NCBI RefSeq assembly: GCF_003002065.1
Contig: NZ_PVZG01000020.1
Location: 51,589-115,588, forward strand
Source: Pseudosporangium ferrugineum
GTDB lineage: Bacteria; Actinomycetota; Actinomycetes; Mycobacteriales; Micromonosporaceae
Direction: 5' to 3'
DNA length: 64,000 nt
The notes beneath the pieces are model-generated. The model was given only the letters and a program-made list of their open reading frames with translations, was not told the DNA's origin and ran no database searches. Within the stretch, counting starts at the first letter, position 1. Each line of letters starts with the position of its first letter. Position numbers and translations under genes: made by a program. Below, piece by piece: positions 26,200-35,141 of this stretch.

Positions 26200-26340
26200 G
26201 GTGAGTGCGTGGAACCGGGCCGGCTGGGCGTTCCACGCCGCCGGGTCGATCGGCACCCAGCCGTCGCCGAAGGTGAACCAGTTGAGGTTGACGAAGTCGC
26301 CGCCGGTGGTGTTGCGCAGCACCGCGAAGACGGTCCGCGC
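26200..26340 (-). pseudogene. Protein-like remnant of about 47 residues
   Basis: On the minus strand a frame without a good start reads as normal protein sequence, including FVNLNWFTFGDGWVPIDPAA and AQPARFHALTRG. It is rich in Trp, Phe and Asn, unlike antisense shadow frames in this GC-rich DNA. It lies just downstream of the HxlR gene. Upstream and downstream parts of the frame lose this character. It looks like the tail of a decayed gene of unknown function. Confidence 0.35.
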
Positions 26341-26366
26341 GCCGCCGCCATCTGGCGAAGATGGGG

Positions 26367-26714
26367 CTATCGGGCGGGAAGCGCCTCCTCCGCGCGGCGG
26401 TCGTACGCGAGGCGGGCCGCCTCGATCTGCGGGAGCGCCTCGGTGGTCCACGCGAGCAGGGGCGTGGCGGCCTCGAGCAGCGCTGTCCCCAGGGGCGTCA
26501 GGGCGTAGCTGACGTTCGGCGGCATGACGTTGTAGACCGTCCGGGTCAGGATTCCGTCGCGTTCCAGGGAGCGCAGCGTGACCGTGAGCATGCGCTGGCT
26601 GACGCCGTCGATCGCGCGCTTGAGCTCGGTGAAGCGGTGCGGGCCGGCGCCGAGGGCGGAGACGATCCGCAGGGCCCATTTGTCGTCGATGAGGGAGCGG
26701 CAACTCGCCGTCAT
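26367..26714 (-). CDS. HxlR-family transcriptional regulator
   Basis: A 115-residue winged-helix protein. The HxlR signature is clear: a Cys near the N-terminus (ASCRSLIDDKWALRI), LGAGPHRFTELKRAIDGVSQRML as the recognition region, and LTRTVYNVMPPNVSYALTPLG as the wing and following helix. The N-terminal Cys in some relatives senses quinones, aldehydes or disulfide stress. The start at 26714 has GGAGGTAACC directly upstream. It is divergent from an alpha/beta hydrolase gene, its probable target. Confidence 0.9.
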   Translation of the reverse strand: MTASCRSLIDDKWALRIVSALGAGPHRFTELKRAIDGVSQRMLTVTLRSLERDGILTRTVYNVMPPNVSYALTPLGTALLEAATPLLAWTTEALPQIEAARLAYDRRAEEALPAR

Positions 26715-26793
26715 GGTTACCTCCGGGGAACCGGGGCACCGGAATGTGCCTGATTGCGCGGGATGCGCGGGGTGCTCGATCCTGATGCCGGTT

Positions 26794-26809
26794 CTCGAAA
26801 AATACCGAG
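26794..26809. promoter_or_regulatory. A+T-rich short inverted repeat between HxlR and hydrolase genes
   Basis: CTCG (26794-26797) and CGAG (26806-26809) flank an A/T-rich core (AAAAATAC). This is the only low-GC patch in the 126-base divergent intergenic region. It is a plausible HxlR operator and promoter core, but weak. Confidence 0.25.
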
Positions 26810-26840
26810 TCACCGGCGGGAACCGGAAGGGCGATCGATC

Positions 26841-27542
26841 ATGGCTACCTATCTGCTCGTGCACGGCGCGTGGCACAGCGGGCGAATCTGGGACCGGGTG
26901 GTCCCGTTGCTGACCGCGGCCGGGCATCGGGTCCTCGCGCCGTCGCTGACCGGGCACGGCGAGCGGTCCGGGTCGCTCGGCCCCGGGGTGGGGCTCGACA
27001 CGTACGCCGACGACGTGGTGCGGGTGCTCACCGGGGAGGAGCTGACCGGCGTGGTGCTGGTGGGGCACAGCTACGCCGGGATGATCATCTCCGCGGTGGC
27101 CGAGCGCGTCCCGGAGCGGCTCGCCCACCTGGTCTATCTCGACGCGATGGTGCCGGAGGACGGCGAGAACGCGATCGACGTCATCCCCATGACGCGGTTC
27201 CTGATCGATCAGGCGGCGCGGACGGACGAGCCGTGGCGCATCCCGCCGATCCCGGAGATGCCGCCGCCCGCCGGGCTCTTCGGCGTCACCGACCCGGCGG
27301 ACGTCGCCTGGGTGCGCTCGCTGCTGTCCGACGAGCCGGTGCGCTGCTTCGAGCAGCGGGTCCGCCTGGGCAACCCGGCCGCGGCGGCGGTGGGGCGTAC
27401 GCACCTCCACTGTGTCGGCGGGGTGGACCGGGAGCGGCGGCCGGCGCCGGCGGGCGCGCAGGTCTGGGAGCTGCCGACCGGTCACGACTGCATGGTCACC
27501 ATGCCGGTCGAACTCGCCGGGCTGCTGCAGAAGCTGGCCTGA
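26841..27542 (+). CDS. Alpha/beta hydrolase
   Basis: A 233-residue single-domain hydrolase. It begins YLLVHGAWHSG (oxyanion-hole HG motif), has the nucleophile elbow VGHSYAG (Ser77), an acidic residue after the sixth strand, and a terminal GHDCM with the expected His. It resembles the EstC/salicylate-esterase-like group that acts on small esters. The ATG at 26841 has GGAAGG upstream. An in-frame GTG/ATG extension to 26754 adds low-complexity sequence and is rejected. Its divergence from the HxlR regulator suggests induction by a small electrophile or aromatic compound. Confidence 0.88.
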   Translation: MATYLLVHGAWHSGRIWDRVVPLLTAAGHRVLAPSLTGHGERSGSLGPGVGLDTYADDVVRVLTGEELTGVVLVGHSYAGMIISAVAERVPERLAHLVYLDAMVPEDGENAIDVIPMTRFLIDQAARTDEPWRIPPIPEMPPPAGLFGVTDPADVAWVRSLLSDEPVRCFEQRVRLGNPAAAAVGRTHLHCVGGVDRERRPAPAGAQVWELPTGHDCMVTMPVELAGLLQKLA

Positions 27543-27648
27543 CCCGAACCGGCCGCGGTGAATCTATTGAGGACGGTCGATCGATCGTGAAATAGTTACC
27601 GCCATCTATGTGACGGGCGGTGGCCCGGCCGACGGGAAGGGTCCGACC

Positions 27649-30600
27649 ATGCGCCCTCGAAGAGTCTCCGCAGCCCTGATCGCGGCAGTCACCGCCCTCG
27701 CCGTCGGTGCTGTGGCCCCGGCCGCGGCCCACGCCGCGCCCCCGGTCCCGGCGGCCCGGGCCGTGCCGGTCAGCGTCACCCTGATCACCGGTGACACGGT
27801 CACGGTCGACGACCGGGGCGGCCTGAGCCTGCAGCGCGCCCCCGGCCGGGAGCGCGTACCGTTCCTCAGCCGGACGTCCGGCGAGCATCGGTACGTGATC
27901 CCGGCCGACGCGCTGCCCCTCGTGCGCGCCGGCCGGCTCGATCAGCGGCTGTTCGACCTGACCGCGCTGCGCGACTTCGGCTACACCGGCGACGCCGACC
28001 TTCCGTTGCTGGTCGCGTACCCGGAAAGCGGTCGGCGCAAGGGGTCCTCGGGCGTGCGGTCGGCGCTCGGCGCGACGGTCCGGGTGGCCCGCGATCTGCC
28101 GGCCGTGGGCGCGCTCGCGGTGCGCGCGCCGCGGTCCGCCCGGGCCGGGCTCTGGACCTCCCTGAGCACGGGTACGCCCACAGCACGCACCCTGCGTCCC
28201 GGCATCGAGCGCGTCCACCTGGACGGCAAGCGCAAGATCAACCTTGACGTCAGCGTGCCCCAGGTCGGCGCCCCCGCCGCGTGGGCCGAGGGCCTCGACG
28301 GCACCGGCGTGACCGTGGCGGTGCTGGACACCGGCATCGACGCCACCCACCCCGACTTCGCCGGCAGGATCGTGGCCAGCGAGAACTTCACCGCCGACCC
28401 GGACGCCGACGACGTGGTCGGCCACGGCACCCACGTCGCCTCCACCATCGCCGGCAGCGGCGCGAAGTCCGGCGGCAGGTACAAGGGCGTCGCACCGGGC
28501 GCGAAGCTGGCCGTCGGCAAGGTGTGCGAGCTGGACGGCTGCCCCGATTCGGCGATCCTGGCCGGCATGGAGTGGGCCGCGCGGGAGGCCCCGGTGGTCA
28601 ACATCAGCATCGGCGGCACCGACGAGCCCGGCCTCGACCCGCTGGAGCAGGCCGTCAACGACCTCACCGCGAAGTACGGCGCCCTGTTCGTCATCTCGGC
28701 CGGCAACGACGGCGGCACCGCCACGATCGAGTCGCCGGGCAGCGCCGACGCCGCGCTGACCGTCGGCGCCGTCGACGACCAGGACCAGCTCGCGTACTTC
28801 TCCAGCCGGGGCCCGCGGGTCGGCGACGACGCGCTCAAGCCGGACCTCACCGCGCCCGGCGTGGGCATCGTCGCGGCCGCCGCGGCGCACGGGCAGGTCG
28901 GCTCGCCGGCCGATGGGTACGTGAGCCTCGACGGCACCTCGATGGCCACCCCGCACGTCGCCGGCGCCGCCGCGATCGTCACCCAGCAGCACCCGGGCTG
29001 GTCGCCCGCGCGGCGCAAGTCGCTGCTGATGGGCGCGGCGAAGCCGACCGCCGGGCTGGGCGGCTACGCGCAGGGCGCCGGGCGCCTCGACGTGGACCGG
29101 GCCGTGCACCAGGCCGTCTCGGTGGACGAGGGCAGCGTGAGCTTCGGCCGCGCCGCGTGGCCGCACGCCGACGACGTGCCGGTGAGCAGGACCATCACCT
29201 ACCGCAACGCCGGGGCCGAGGACGTTGCGCTGAGCCTGGCGCTCGAGGCCGAGGGGAGCACGTTCTCGCTCGGCGCGGCCGGCCTGACCGTGCCCGCCGG
29301 CGGCACCGCGACCACCACGGTCACCGCCGACACCCGCGCCGACGGCCCGTACGGCCTGCTCAGCGGGCGCGTGGTGGCGACCGGGCCGGGCGGCGTGCGG
29401 GTCGAGACGCCGATCGCCGTCAACCGCGAGTCGGAGGTCTACGACGTCACGTTCCAGCACGTGGGGCGGGACGGCGAGGACGCCCTGGACTACCTGACGG
29501 CGCTGCGCTCGCTGACCGGCGGCCCGTCGTTCGACAGCTTCGGCGGCACCGCGAGCACCACCGTGCGCGTGCCCAAGGGCGAGTACGGCATGTTCAGCTG
29601 GATCTACGGCGAGGACGACGTCAGCATGCTGGTCCAGCCGAAGCTCGTGGTGGACCGCCCGCAGACGATCAAGCTGGACGCCCGCCGGGCCGGCCCGGTG
29701 AGCATCACGCCACCGGTCACGGACGCCGGCCAGGCGCTGCTCGCCGTCAACATCATCTGGTCCGGCGAGTTCTTCGGCACCAACGCGACCATGGTCGGGG
29801 CGGAGGGCGTCGGCGCGTACGTCGGCCAGGTCGGCGACGACGGCGACCCGGACCGGTTCGCCGCCTCCATCAACTCCGTGTACGCCCGGCCCGACGGCGC
29901 CGGCGGCTACAGCGGCACCCCGTACACGTACGAGGCCTCGTACGGCCGCCGGGGCGCGTTCTACGACGGGTTCGTCAAGAAGCTGAGGCGCGGCGAGATG
30001 GCCCGGATCGACGGCTCGTACCGCCAGGAGGCGGCCGGGGACACGGTGACCGGGTTCAAGTGGAACAAGCCGAACGCCGGTCCCGCGCCGAGCTGGTCCG
30101 TGGGCTTCCCGACGCAGACCCCGTTCCGGCGTACGGAGTGGCTGAGCACCGACGACGGCGTCCTGTGGTCCGGCCAGTTCGTCCAGATGGTCCGGCCGCC
30201 GAACAGCTTCCCGTCCTTCCTGAGCAGCTCCGGCGTCCCGGACGCCCGGTTCGAGGCCGGCCGCGGCTACCGCCAGGAGTGGAACGTGGCGGGGTTCGCG
30301 CCGTCCATGGCCGGCGACTCCCGCGGGGCCTGGCGCAGCGGCGACTACCTCGTGGCCGGGGTGCCGCTGTTCAGCGAGGGCACCGGAGCCCTCGGCAGCT
30401 CGGCGGTCGAGAAGGCCCGCACCGCGCTGTACTCGGACGGCGAACTGATCGGGGAGCAGGCCGGCTCCCTCGCCCAGTTCGAGGTGCCGGCCGCCGCGGC
30501 GCCGTACCGCCTGGAGATGTCCGCCTCGCGCGGCGCCCCGCACCGCCTGTCGACGTCGGTCAGCGCGTCGTGGACGTTCACCTCGGGCACCGGCGACTAC

Positions 30601-30921
30601 GTGCTGCCGCTGTCCACCGTACGGTTCCATCCGCGGCTGGACGACCACAACGCCGCACCGGCCGGCGGGTTCGCGGTGCCGGTGACGGTGGAACGTCCGG
30701 CGGACTCGACGGCCGGGCCCAACCGCACCTTCTCGGCGGAGTTCTCCACCGACGACGGTGCGAGCTGGCAGCCGGCCCCGGTGACCGGCGCCGGCGACCA
30801 CCGGACCATCCGGGTGACCAACGCACCGGGCGGCGCGGTCTCCCTGCGGGTCCACGCCATCGACCGCGCCGGCAACACGGCGACGATCACGGTCGTCCGG
30901 GCGTACGCGGTCCGCGGCTGA
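27649..30921 (+). CDS. Secreted subtilisin-like serine protease (S8), about 1,090 residues
   Basis: A large extracellular protease. An Arg-rich start and an Ala-rich hydrophobic helix ending AHAAPP form a Sec signal peptide (1-25). A propeptide follows (VTLITGDTVTVDD). The S8 catalytic domain has Asp227 (VLDTGID), His259 (GHGTHVAS), the oxyanion Asn in ISAGNDG and Ser431 (DGTSMATPHVAG). The remaining 600 residues form beta-rich domains, starting with a Fn3-like unit near 490-590. Their targets are unclear. ATG 27649 is preferred to the frame start at 27610 because it has AAGGG upstream and starts the signal peptide. Tandem terminator hairpins follow. Confidence 0.93.
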   Translation: MRPRRVSAALIAAVTALAVGAVAPAAAHAAPPVPAARAVPVSVTLITGDTVTVDDRGGLSLQRAPGRERVPFLSRTSGEHRYVIPADALPLVRAGRLDQRLFDLTALRDFGYTGDADLPLLVAYPESGRRKGSSGVRSALGATVRVARDLPAVGALAVRAPRSARAGLWTSLSTGTPTARTLRPGIERVHLDGKRKINLDVSVPQVGAPAAWAEGLDGTGVTVAVLDTGIDATHPDFAGRIVASENFTADPDADDVVGHGTHVASTIAGSGAKSGGRYKGVAPGAKLAVGKVCELDGCPDSAILAGMEWAAREAPVVNISIGGTDEPGLDPLEQAVNDLTAKYGALFVISAGNDGGTATIESPGSADAALTVGAVDDQDQLAYFSSRGPRVGDDALKPDLTAPGVGIVAAAAAHGQVGSPADGYVSLDGTSMATPHVAGAAAIVTQQHPGWSPARRKSLLMGAAKPTAGLGGYAQGAGRLDVDRAVHQAVSVDEGSVSFGRAAWPHADDVPVSRTITYRNAGAEDVALSLALEAEGSTFSLGAAGLTVPAGGTATTTVTADTRADGPYGLLSGRVVATGPGGVRVETPIAVNRESEVYDVTFQHVGRDGEDALDYLTALRSLTGGPSFDSFGGTASTTVRVPKGEYGMFSWIYGEDDVSMLVQPKLVVDRPQTIKLDARRAGPVSITPPVTDAGQALLAVNIIWSGEFFGTNATMVGAEGVGAYVGQVGDDGDPDRFAASINSVYARPDGAGGYSGTPYTYEASYGRRGAFYDGFVKKLRRGEMARIDGSYRQEAAGDTVTGFKWNKPNAGPAPSWSVGFPTQTPFRRTEWLSTDDGVLWSGQFVQMVRPPNSFPSFLSSSGVPDARFEAGRGYRQEWNVAGFAPSMAGDSRGAWRSGDYLVAGVPLFSEGTGALGSSAVEKARTALYSDGELIGEQAGSLAQFEVPAAAAPYRLEMSASRGAPHRLSTSVSASWTFTSGTGDYVLPLSTVRFHPRLDDHNAAPAGGFAVPVTVERPADSTAGPNRTFSAEFSTDDGASWQPAPVTGAGDHRTIRVTNAPGGAVSLRVHAIDRAGNTATITVVRAYAVRG

Positions 30922-30929
30922 CCCATGCC

Positions 30930-30950
30930 GGTCCGCCGACCTGGCGGACC
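30930..30950 (+). terminator. Terminator-like hairpin 1 after the S8 protease
   Basis: GGTCCGCC and GGCGGACC form a perfect 8-bp stem with a five-base loop, nine bases beyond the stop codon. No T tract follows, as is common in actinomycetes. Confidence 0.65.
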
Positions 30951-30959
30951 GCGCTCCCA

Positions 30960-30986
30960 CGGCCCGGCGTCCTCACCGCCGGGCCG
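30960..30986 (+). terminator. Terminator-like hairpin 2 after the S8 protease
   Basis: CGGCCCGGCG and CGCCGGGCCG form a perfect 10-bp stem with a seven-base loop. Together with hairpin 1 it is a tandem terminator isolating the next operon. Confidence 0.65.
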
Positions 30987-31105
30987 GGGGTCAACCCAGG
31001 TTCCTAGGATGGCTACGCGGCGTGCCGGGCGGCATTGGGGGATGGGACCAACTCGGCGGCGGAGTTTCGTTGTGATCGACGAACATGGGGTGTCGGCTTC
31101 GCTCC

Positions 31106-31111
31106 TACGAT
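31106..31111 (+). promoter_or_regulatory. Leaderless promoter -10 element for the peptide operon
   Basis: TACGAT is followed by six bases and then the ATG at 31118. No ribosome-binding site is visible, so the first gene is probably translated from a leaderless mRNA. Confidence 0.45.
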
Positions 31112-31117
31112 GCCGCT

Positions 31118-32512
31118 ATGACGACGATCACAGAGGTCCGCGAGATGCTGGAGGCCCGCCTTCCCGGCCTCCTGCGCGACCACCGGGTGCCGGCCGCGGC
31201 CTGGGGGGTCCTGCACGACGGGCAGATCGTCGACGGGGCCGCCGGCCTGCTCAGCACCGCGACCGGCGTGGAGGCGACCCCCGACTCCGTCTTCCAGATC
31301 GGCTCCATCACCAAGCTGTGGACCAGCACCCTGGTCATGCAGCTGGTCGACGAGGGCAAGGTCGAGCTCGACGCGCCCGTGCGCACGTACCTGCCGGAAT
31401 TCCGGCTGGGCGACGAGGCCGCCGCCGCGGCGATCACGACGCGGCAGCTGCTGAACCACACCGCCGGCTTCGAGGGTGACATCTTCACCGACACGGGGAC
31501 CGGCGACGACTGCGTGGCCAGGTACGTCGAGACCCTGCACGATCTTCCGCAGCTGTTCGCGCCCGGGGAGCAGTTCTCGTACAACAACGCCGGATACTGC
31601 GTGCTCGGCCGGCTCGTCGAGGTGGTGCGTGAGCTGCCGTACGACGAGTGCCTGCGCCGGCATCTCATCGGGCCGCTGGGGCTGACGCACGCGGCGACCG
31701 GGCCGTACGAGGCGATCCTGTACCGGGCCGCGGTGGGCCACATCGAGCAGGAGCCGGGCGCCGGGTACGAGCCCGCGCCGGTCTGGGCGATGGCCCGCTC
31801 GAATGCGCCGGCCGGGGCGATGCTCGCGATGCGGCCCCGGGACCTGCTCGCCTTCGCCCGGATGCACCTGGAGGACGGGCTCGCCGCCGACGGCACCCGG
31901 GTGCTCGCGCCCGGGACCGCCGCCCGGATGCAGCGGCACGAGGTGGGCCTGCCCGACATCGGGGTGATGGGCAACTCGTGGGGGCTCGGCTTCGAGCGGT
32001 TCGACACCCCGGCGGGTGCGCTCGTCGGGCACGACGGCAACACCATCGGCCAGGCCGCGTTCCTGCGCATGGTCGTGGAGGACGGGCTCGCCGTGACGCT
32101 GCTGACCAACGGCGGCGACGCGATGGCGCTGTACCGCGAGGTCTTCGGCCTGGTGCTGGGCGCGCTCGGCCGGGTGCCGCTGCCGGGCCTGCCGCACCCG
32201 CCCGAGCAGCCGGAGCGGCTGGACGCGCGGCGCTTCGTCGGCACGTACTCGTCGCGGGTGGCCGACCTGACGCTGAGCCAGGACGAGAACGGCCGGATCT
32301 GGCTGGAGCAGACGCCCAAGGGCGAGCTGGCCGAGCTGGTCGGGCATCCGGTCCGCAAGGAGCTCGTCGCCTACCGCGAGGACGCCCTCATCCCGGTGGA
32401 GCCCGAGCAGGGCATGTACATCCCGCACGCGTTCGTCGGCGACGACGGGACGGGCCGCGCCCGTTTCCTGCACGTCGGCCGGGCCGTACGCCGTGCCGAA
32501 GCCTCCGCCTGA
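31118..32512 (+). CDS. Serine hydrolase, beta-lactamase/D-aminopeptidase fold (S12), stand-alone
   Basis: A 464-residue cytosolic enzyme with no signal peptide. The S12/class C fold is shown by SITK (Ser63, Lys66), YNN (Tyr155) and the late VGHDGNTIGQ segment. A C-terminal lipocalin-like beta domain begins near residue 370. Relatives cleave D-amino acid peptides, esters or amides. It is closely similar to the C-terminal half of the fusion protein at 37852-41148, sharing long stretches around SxTK, FTDTG.GDDC and HDGNTIGQAAFLR, so the two arose by duplication. It opens the peptide operon, 64 bases before the binding protein gene. Confidence 0.88.
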   Translation: MTTITEVREMLEARLPGLLRDHRVPAAAWGVLHDGQIVDGAAGLLSTATGVEATPDSVFQIGSITKLWTSTLVMQLVDEGKVELDAPVRTYLPEFRLGDEAAAAAITTRQLLNHTAGFEGDIFTDTGTGDDCVARYVETLHDLPQLFAPGEQFSYNNAGYCVLGRLVEVVRELPYDECLRRHLIGPLGLTHAATGPYEAILYRAAVGHIEQEPGAGYEPAPVWAMARSNAPAGAMLAMRPRDLLAFARMHLEDGLAADGTRVLAPGTAARMQRHEVGLPDIGVMGNSWGLGFERFDTPAGALVGHDGNTIGQAAFLRMVVEDGLAVTLLTNGGDAMALYREVFGLVLGALGRVPLPGLPHPPEQPERLDARRFVGTYSSRVADLTLSQDENGRIWLEQTPKGELAELVGHPVRKELVAYREDALIPVEPEQGMYIPHAFVGDDGTGRARFLHVGRAVRRAEASA

Positions 32513-32576
32513 ACCGGCGGCGATCTCCCCCCAACTCCCCGTCGACGTGCAGCCGCCAGGCCGGAAGAGGACCCTC

Positions 32577-34136
32577 ATGAAGCTGACCACCATTAGGTTC
32601 GCCGGCAGCGCGGCGCTCTGCGCGTCCCTGGCCCTGGCCGGCTGCGGCGGCGGATCCGGCTCGGATCCGGAGTCCCAGGGGCAGGTGGTGGACGGTGGCA
32701 CGTTCACGCTGGCGCTGGGCTCGGATCCGGGCAACCTCGACCCGCAGTCCTCGGCGGCCACCGCGCTGTTCACCGTCACGCAGCTCGCGTACGACACGCT
32801 GGTGGGCGTCGACACCGCCAGCGGCGAGATCCGCCCGCAGCTGGCGGAGAAGTGGTCGGTCGCCGGCACCACCGTGAAGTTCACCCTGCGCAAGGACGTC
32901 ACCTGCGCGGACGGCACGGCGCTCACCCCGAAGGTGGTCGCCGACAACGTGGCGTACGTGGGCGACCCGAAGAACAAGAGCCCGTTCCTGGGCACGTTCC
33001 TGCCGGCCGGGGCCAAGGCCGCCGCGGACGACGCCGCCGGCGAGGTGACGCTGACGCTCGCGGCGCCGGCCCCGTTCGTCCTCAACGGACTGGCCAGCCT
33101 GCCGATCGTGTGCCCCGGCGGGCTGAGCGACCGCAAGGGCCTGGCGAAGGCGACCGCGGGCACCGGGCCGTACAAGCTGACCGAGGCTGTCCCCGGCGAC
33201 CACTACAGCTACGCGATCCGCGAGGGCTACACGTGGGGGCCGAACGGCGCGTCGACCGCGACGCCCGGCATGCCCGACACGGTGGTCGTGAAGATCGTCG
33301 AGAACCCGTCCACCGCCGCGAACCTGCTGCTGTCCCGCGAGCTGAACGCCGCCCAGGTGACCGGCCCGGACGCGCAGCGGCTCGACAAGGCCGGCCTGTT
33401 CGCCGCGCGGACGACCGGCATCCTCGGGGAGCAGTGGTACAACCAGGCCAAGGGGCACGCCACGAGCGACCCGGCCGTCCGGCTCGCCCTGACCCAGGCG
33501 CTCGACCTCGGCCAGCTGCGTACCGTGCTCGGCGCCGGGCAGGCGACCCCGCCCACGACGCTCACGGTGCTCGAGCCGCTCGCGTGCCCCGGCGGCAAGC
33601 TCGCCGACGCGCTGCCGGCCCACGACCCGGCCGCCGCCACCGAGGCGCTGAAGAAGATCGCCGGCAAGACCCTGACGTTCGCGTACCCGACCACCGGGGG
33701 AAGCGCCGCCACGGCCGCCGCCGAGCTCGCGGTGCAGCAGTGGAAGGCCGCCGGGATCACGGTGACGCCCAAGGCGCAGGGCGGCGACGCGCTCAACCAG
33801 ACCCTGTTCGGCACCGGCGACTGGGACATCGCCTGGGCGCCGGTCAACGTGAACAGCCCCGACCAGGTCGTCCCCTTCCTGTCCGGGCCCGGCGTGCCGG
33901 ACGGCACGAACTTCGCCGGCATCCACAACGCCGACTACGACGCGTCGGTCAAGAAGGCGAGCGGGATGGCCGGGGCCGCCGGGTGCGCCGACTGGCTGGC
34001 GGCGGAGACCGCGCTGGTGAAGGCCGCCGACGTGGTGCCGTTCGCCAACCAGCAGATCGCCACGTACGGCGTGAAGGCGCGCTTCGAGACGCCGGGGCAG
34101 CTGATCCCGACGAGCATCCGGATGCTCGACCGATGA
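32577..34136 (+). CDS. ABC transporter substrate-binding lipoprotein, family 5 (oligopeptide type)
   Basis: A 519-residue binding protein. Residues 1-22 are a lipoprotein signal peptide ending in the lipobox LALAGC with Cys23, so it is anchored to the outer face of the membrane. The mature part has the family-5 opening TFTLALGSDPGNLDPQ, the ATALFTVTQLAYDTL helix and TVKFTLRKDVTCADGT. It captures the peptide or peptide-like ligand for the permeases encoded next. GAAGAGG lies upstream of the ATG. The stop overlaps the first permease start as ATGA. Confidence 0.93.
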   Translation: MKLTTIRFAGSAALCASLALAGCGGGSGSDPESQGQVVDGGTFTLALGSDPGNLDPQSSAATALFTVTQLAYDTLVGVDTASGEIRPQLAEKWSVAGTTVKFTLRKDVTCADGTALTPKVVADNVAYVGDPKNKSPFLGTFLPAGAKAAADDAAGEVTLTLAAPAPFVLNGLASLPIVCPGGLSDRKGLAKATAGTGPYKLTEAVPGDHYSYAIREGYTWGPNGASTATPGMPDTVVVKIVENPSTAANLLLSRELNAAQVTGPDAQRLDKAGLFAARTTGILGEQWYNQAKGHATSDPAVRLALTQALDLGQLRTVLGAGQATPPTTLTVLEPLACPGGKLADALPAHDPAAATEALKKIAGKTLTFAYPTTGGSAATAAAELAVQQWKAAGITVTPKAQGGDALNQTLFGTGDWDIAWAPVNVNSPDQVVPFLSGPGVPDGTNFAGIHNADYDASVKKASGMAGAAGCADWLAAETALVKAADVVPFANQQIATYGVKARFETPGQLIPTSIRMLDR

Positions 34137-35140
34137 CCGCCGCGCCGGCGCCCGCGGCGGCGTCCGAGCCGCTCCTCGTGCGGCGGATCGCCGGCCACCC
34201 GTGGGCCCGGTTCGCGCTGCGCCGCGCCGGCCGGCTTCTCGTCTCCCTGTGGGTGCTGGTCACCGCGTCGTTCCTGATGATCCACCTGGTGCCGGGCGAC
34301 CCGGTCCGCGCCGCGCTCGGCCCGACCGCCCCGGCCGCCCTGGTGGCCGAGCGGCGGACGGCGCTGGGCCTGGACGACCCGCTGCCGGTGCAGTACCTCG
34401 ACTACCTCAGGAACCTGCTGGGCGGCGATCTGGGCACCTCGATCATCTCGCGGCTGCCGGTCAGCGAGGTGGTGGCCCAGCGCCTGCCGTCGACGCTGGC
34501 GCTGGCCGGGCTGGCGTTCCTCACCGCGGTGGTGATCGCCGTGCCGGTGGGGGTGGTGGTCGGGGTGCTCACCCGGCGCGGCCACGGCCGGCGTACGGAG
34601 GCGGCCTTCACCTCCGGCAGCATCGTGCTCGGCACCATCCCGGACTTCCTGCTCGGCGTCGGCCTGGTGTATCTGCTGGGCGTCACGCTGCAATGGCTGC
34701 CGGTGGCCGGCGACGCCACCCCGGCCGGCTACGTGCTGCCGGTGCTGTCGCTGGCGGTGGGGCCGGCCGCGATCCTCGCGCGCATCCTGCGGGTCGAGAT
34801 GGTCGCCGTGCTGGACGCCGACTACCTGCGTACGGCCCGGGCCAAGCGCCTGCCGGCCCGGTCGCTGTACCTCGGTCACGCCCTGCCGAACGCCGCCACC
34901 GCCTCGCTGACCCTCGGCGGCCTGATCCTCGGCTCGATGGTCGCGGGCACCGTCCTGGTCGAGAACGTCTTCGCCTGGCCCGGCCTGGGCACCACGATCG
35001 TGCGCTCCATCCTCAGCAAGGACTACCCCCTCGTCCAGGCCATCGTGCTGGTCTACGGCCTGGGCGTGCTGCTGATCAACACCGTCGTCGACGTGGCGCT
35101 CGCGCTGCTCGACCCGCGGTCGAAGATCCGGGAGGACTGA
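34133..35140 (+). CDS. Peptide ABC transporter permease (DppB-like)
   Basis: A 335-residue inner-membrane permease. After a short cytosolic N-terminus it has the DppB pattern: a first helix ending in FLMIHLVPGDPVRAALG, a long external loop, then five helices. The ATPase-docking EAA loop is seen in ADYLRTARAKRLPARSLYLGHALPNA. It pairs with the permease half of the next protein. Its ATG overlaps the binding-protein stop, and the next start follows its stop by one base. Confidence 0.94.
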   Translation: MTAAPAPAAASEPLLVRRIAGHPWARFALRRAGRLLVSLWVLVTASFLMIHLVPGDPVRAALGPTAPAALVAERRTALGLDDPLPVQYLDYLRNLLGGDLGTSIISRLPVSEVVAQRLPSTLALAGLAFLTAVVIAVPVGVVVGVLTRRGHGRRTEAAFTSGSIVLGTIPDFLLGVGLVYLLGVTLQWLPVAGDATPAGYVLPVLSLAVGPAAILARILRVEMVAVLDADYLRTARAKRLPARSLYLGHALPNAATASLTLGGLILGSMVAGTVLVENVFAWPGLGTTIVRSILSKDYPLVQAIVLVYGLGVLLINTVVDVALALLDPRSKIRED

Positions 35141-35141
35141 G

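Noticed and set aside
27578..27587. CGATCGATCG palindrome upstream of the first S8 protease as an operator
   Set aside because: A similar GATCGATC occurs just upstream of the hydrolase start at 26841. Such short self-complementary GATC strings are common here and no matching regulator is adjacent. A nearby TTGAGG with TAGTTA has a 20-base spacer, too long to call a promoter.
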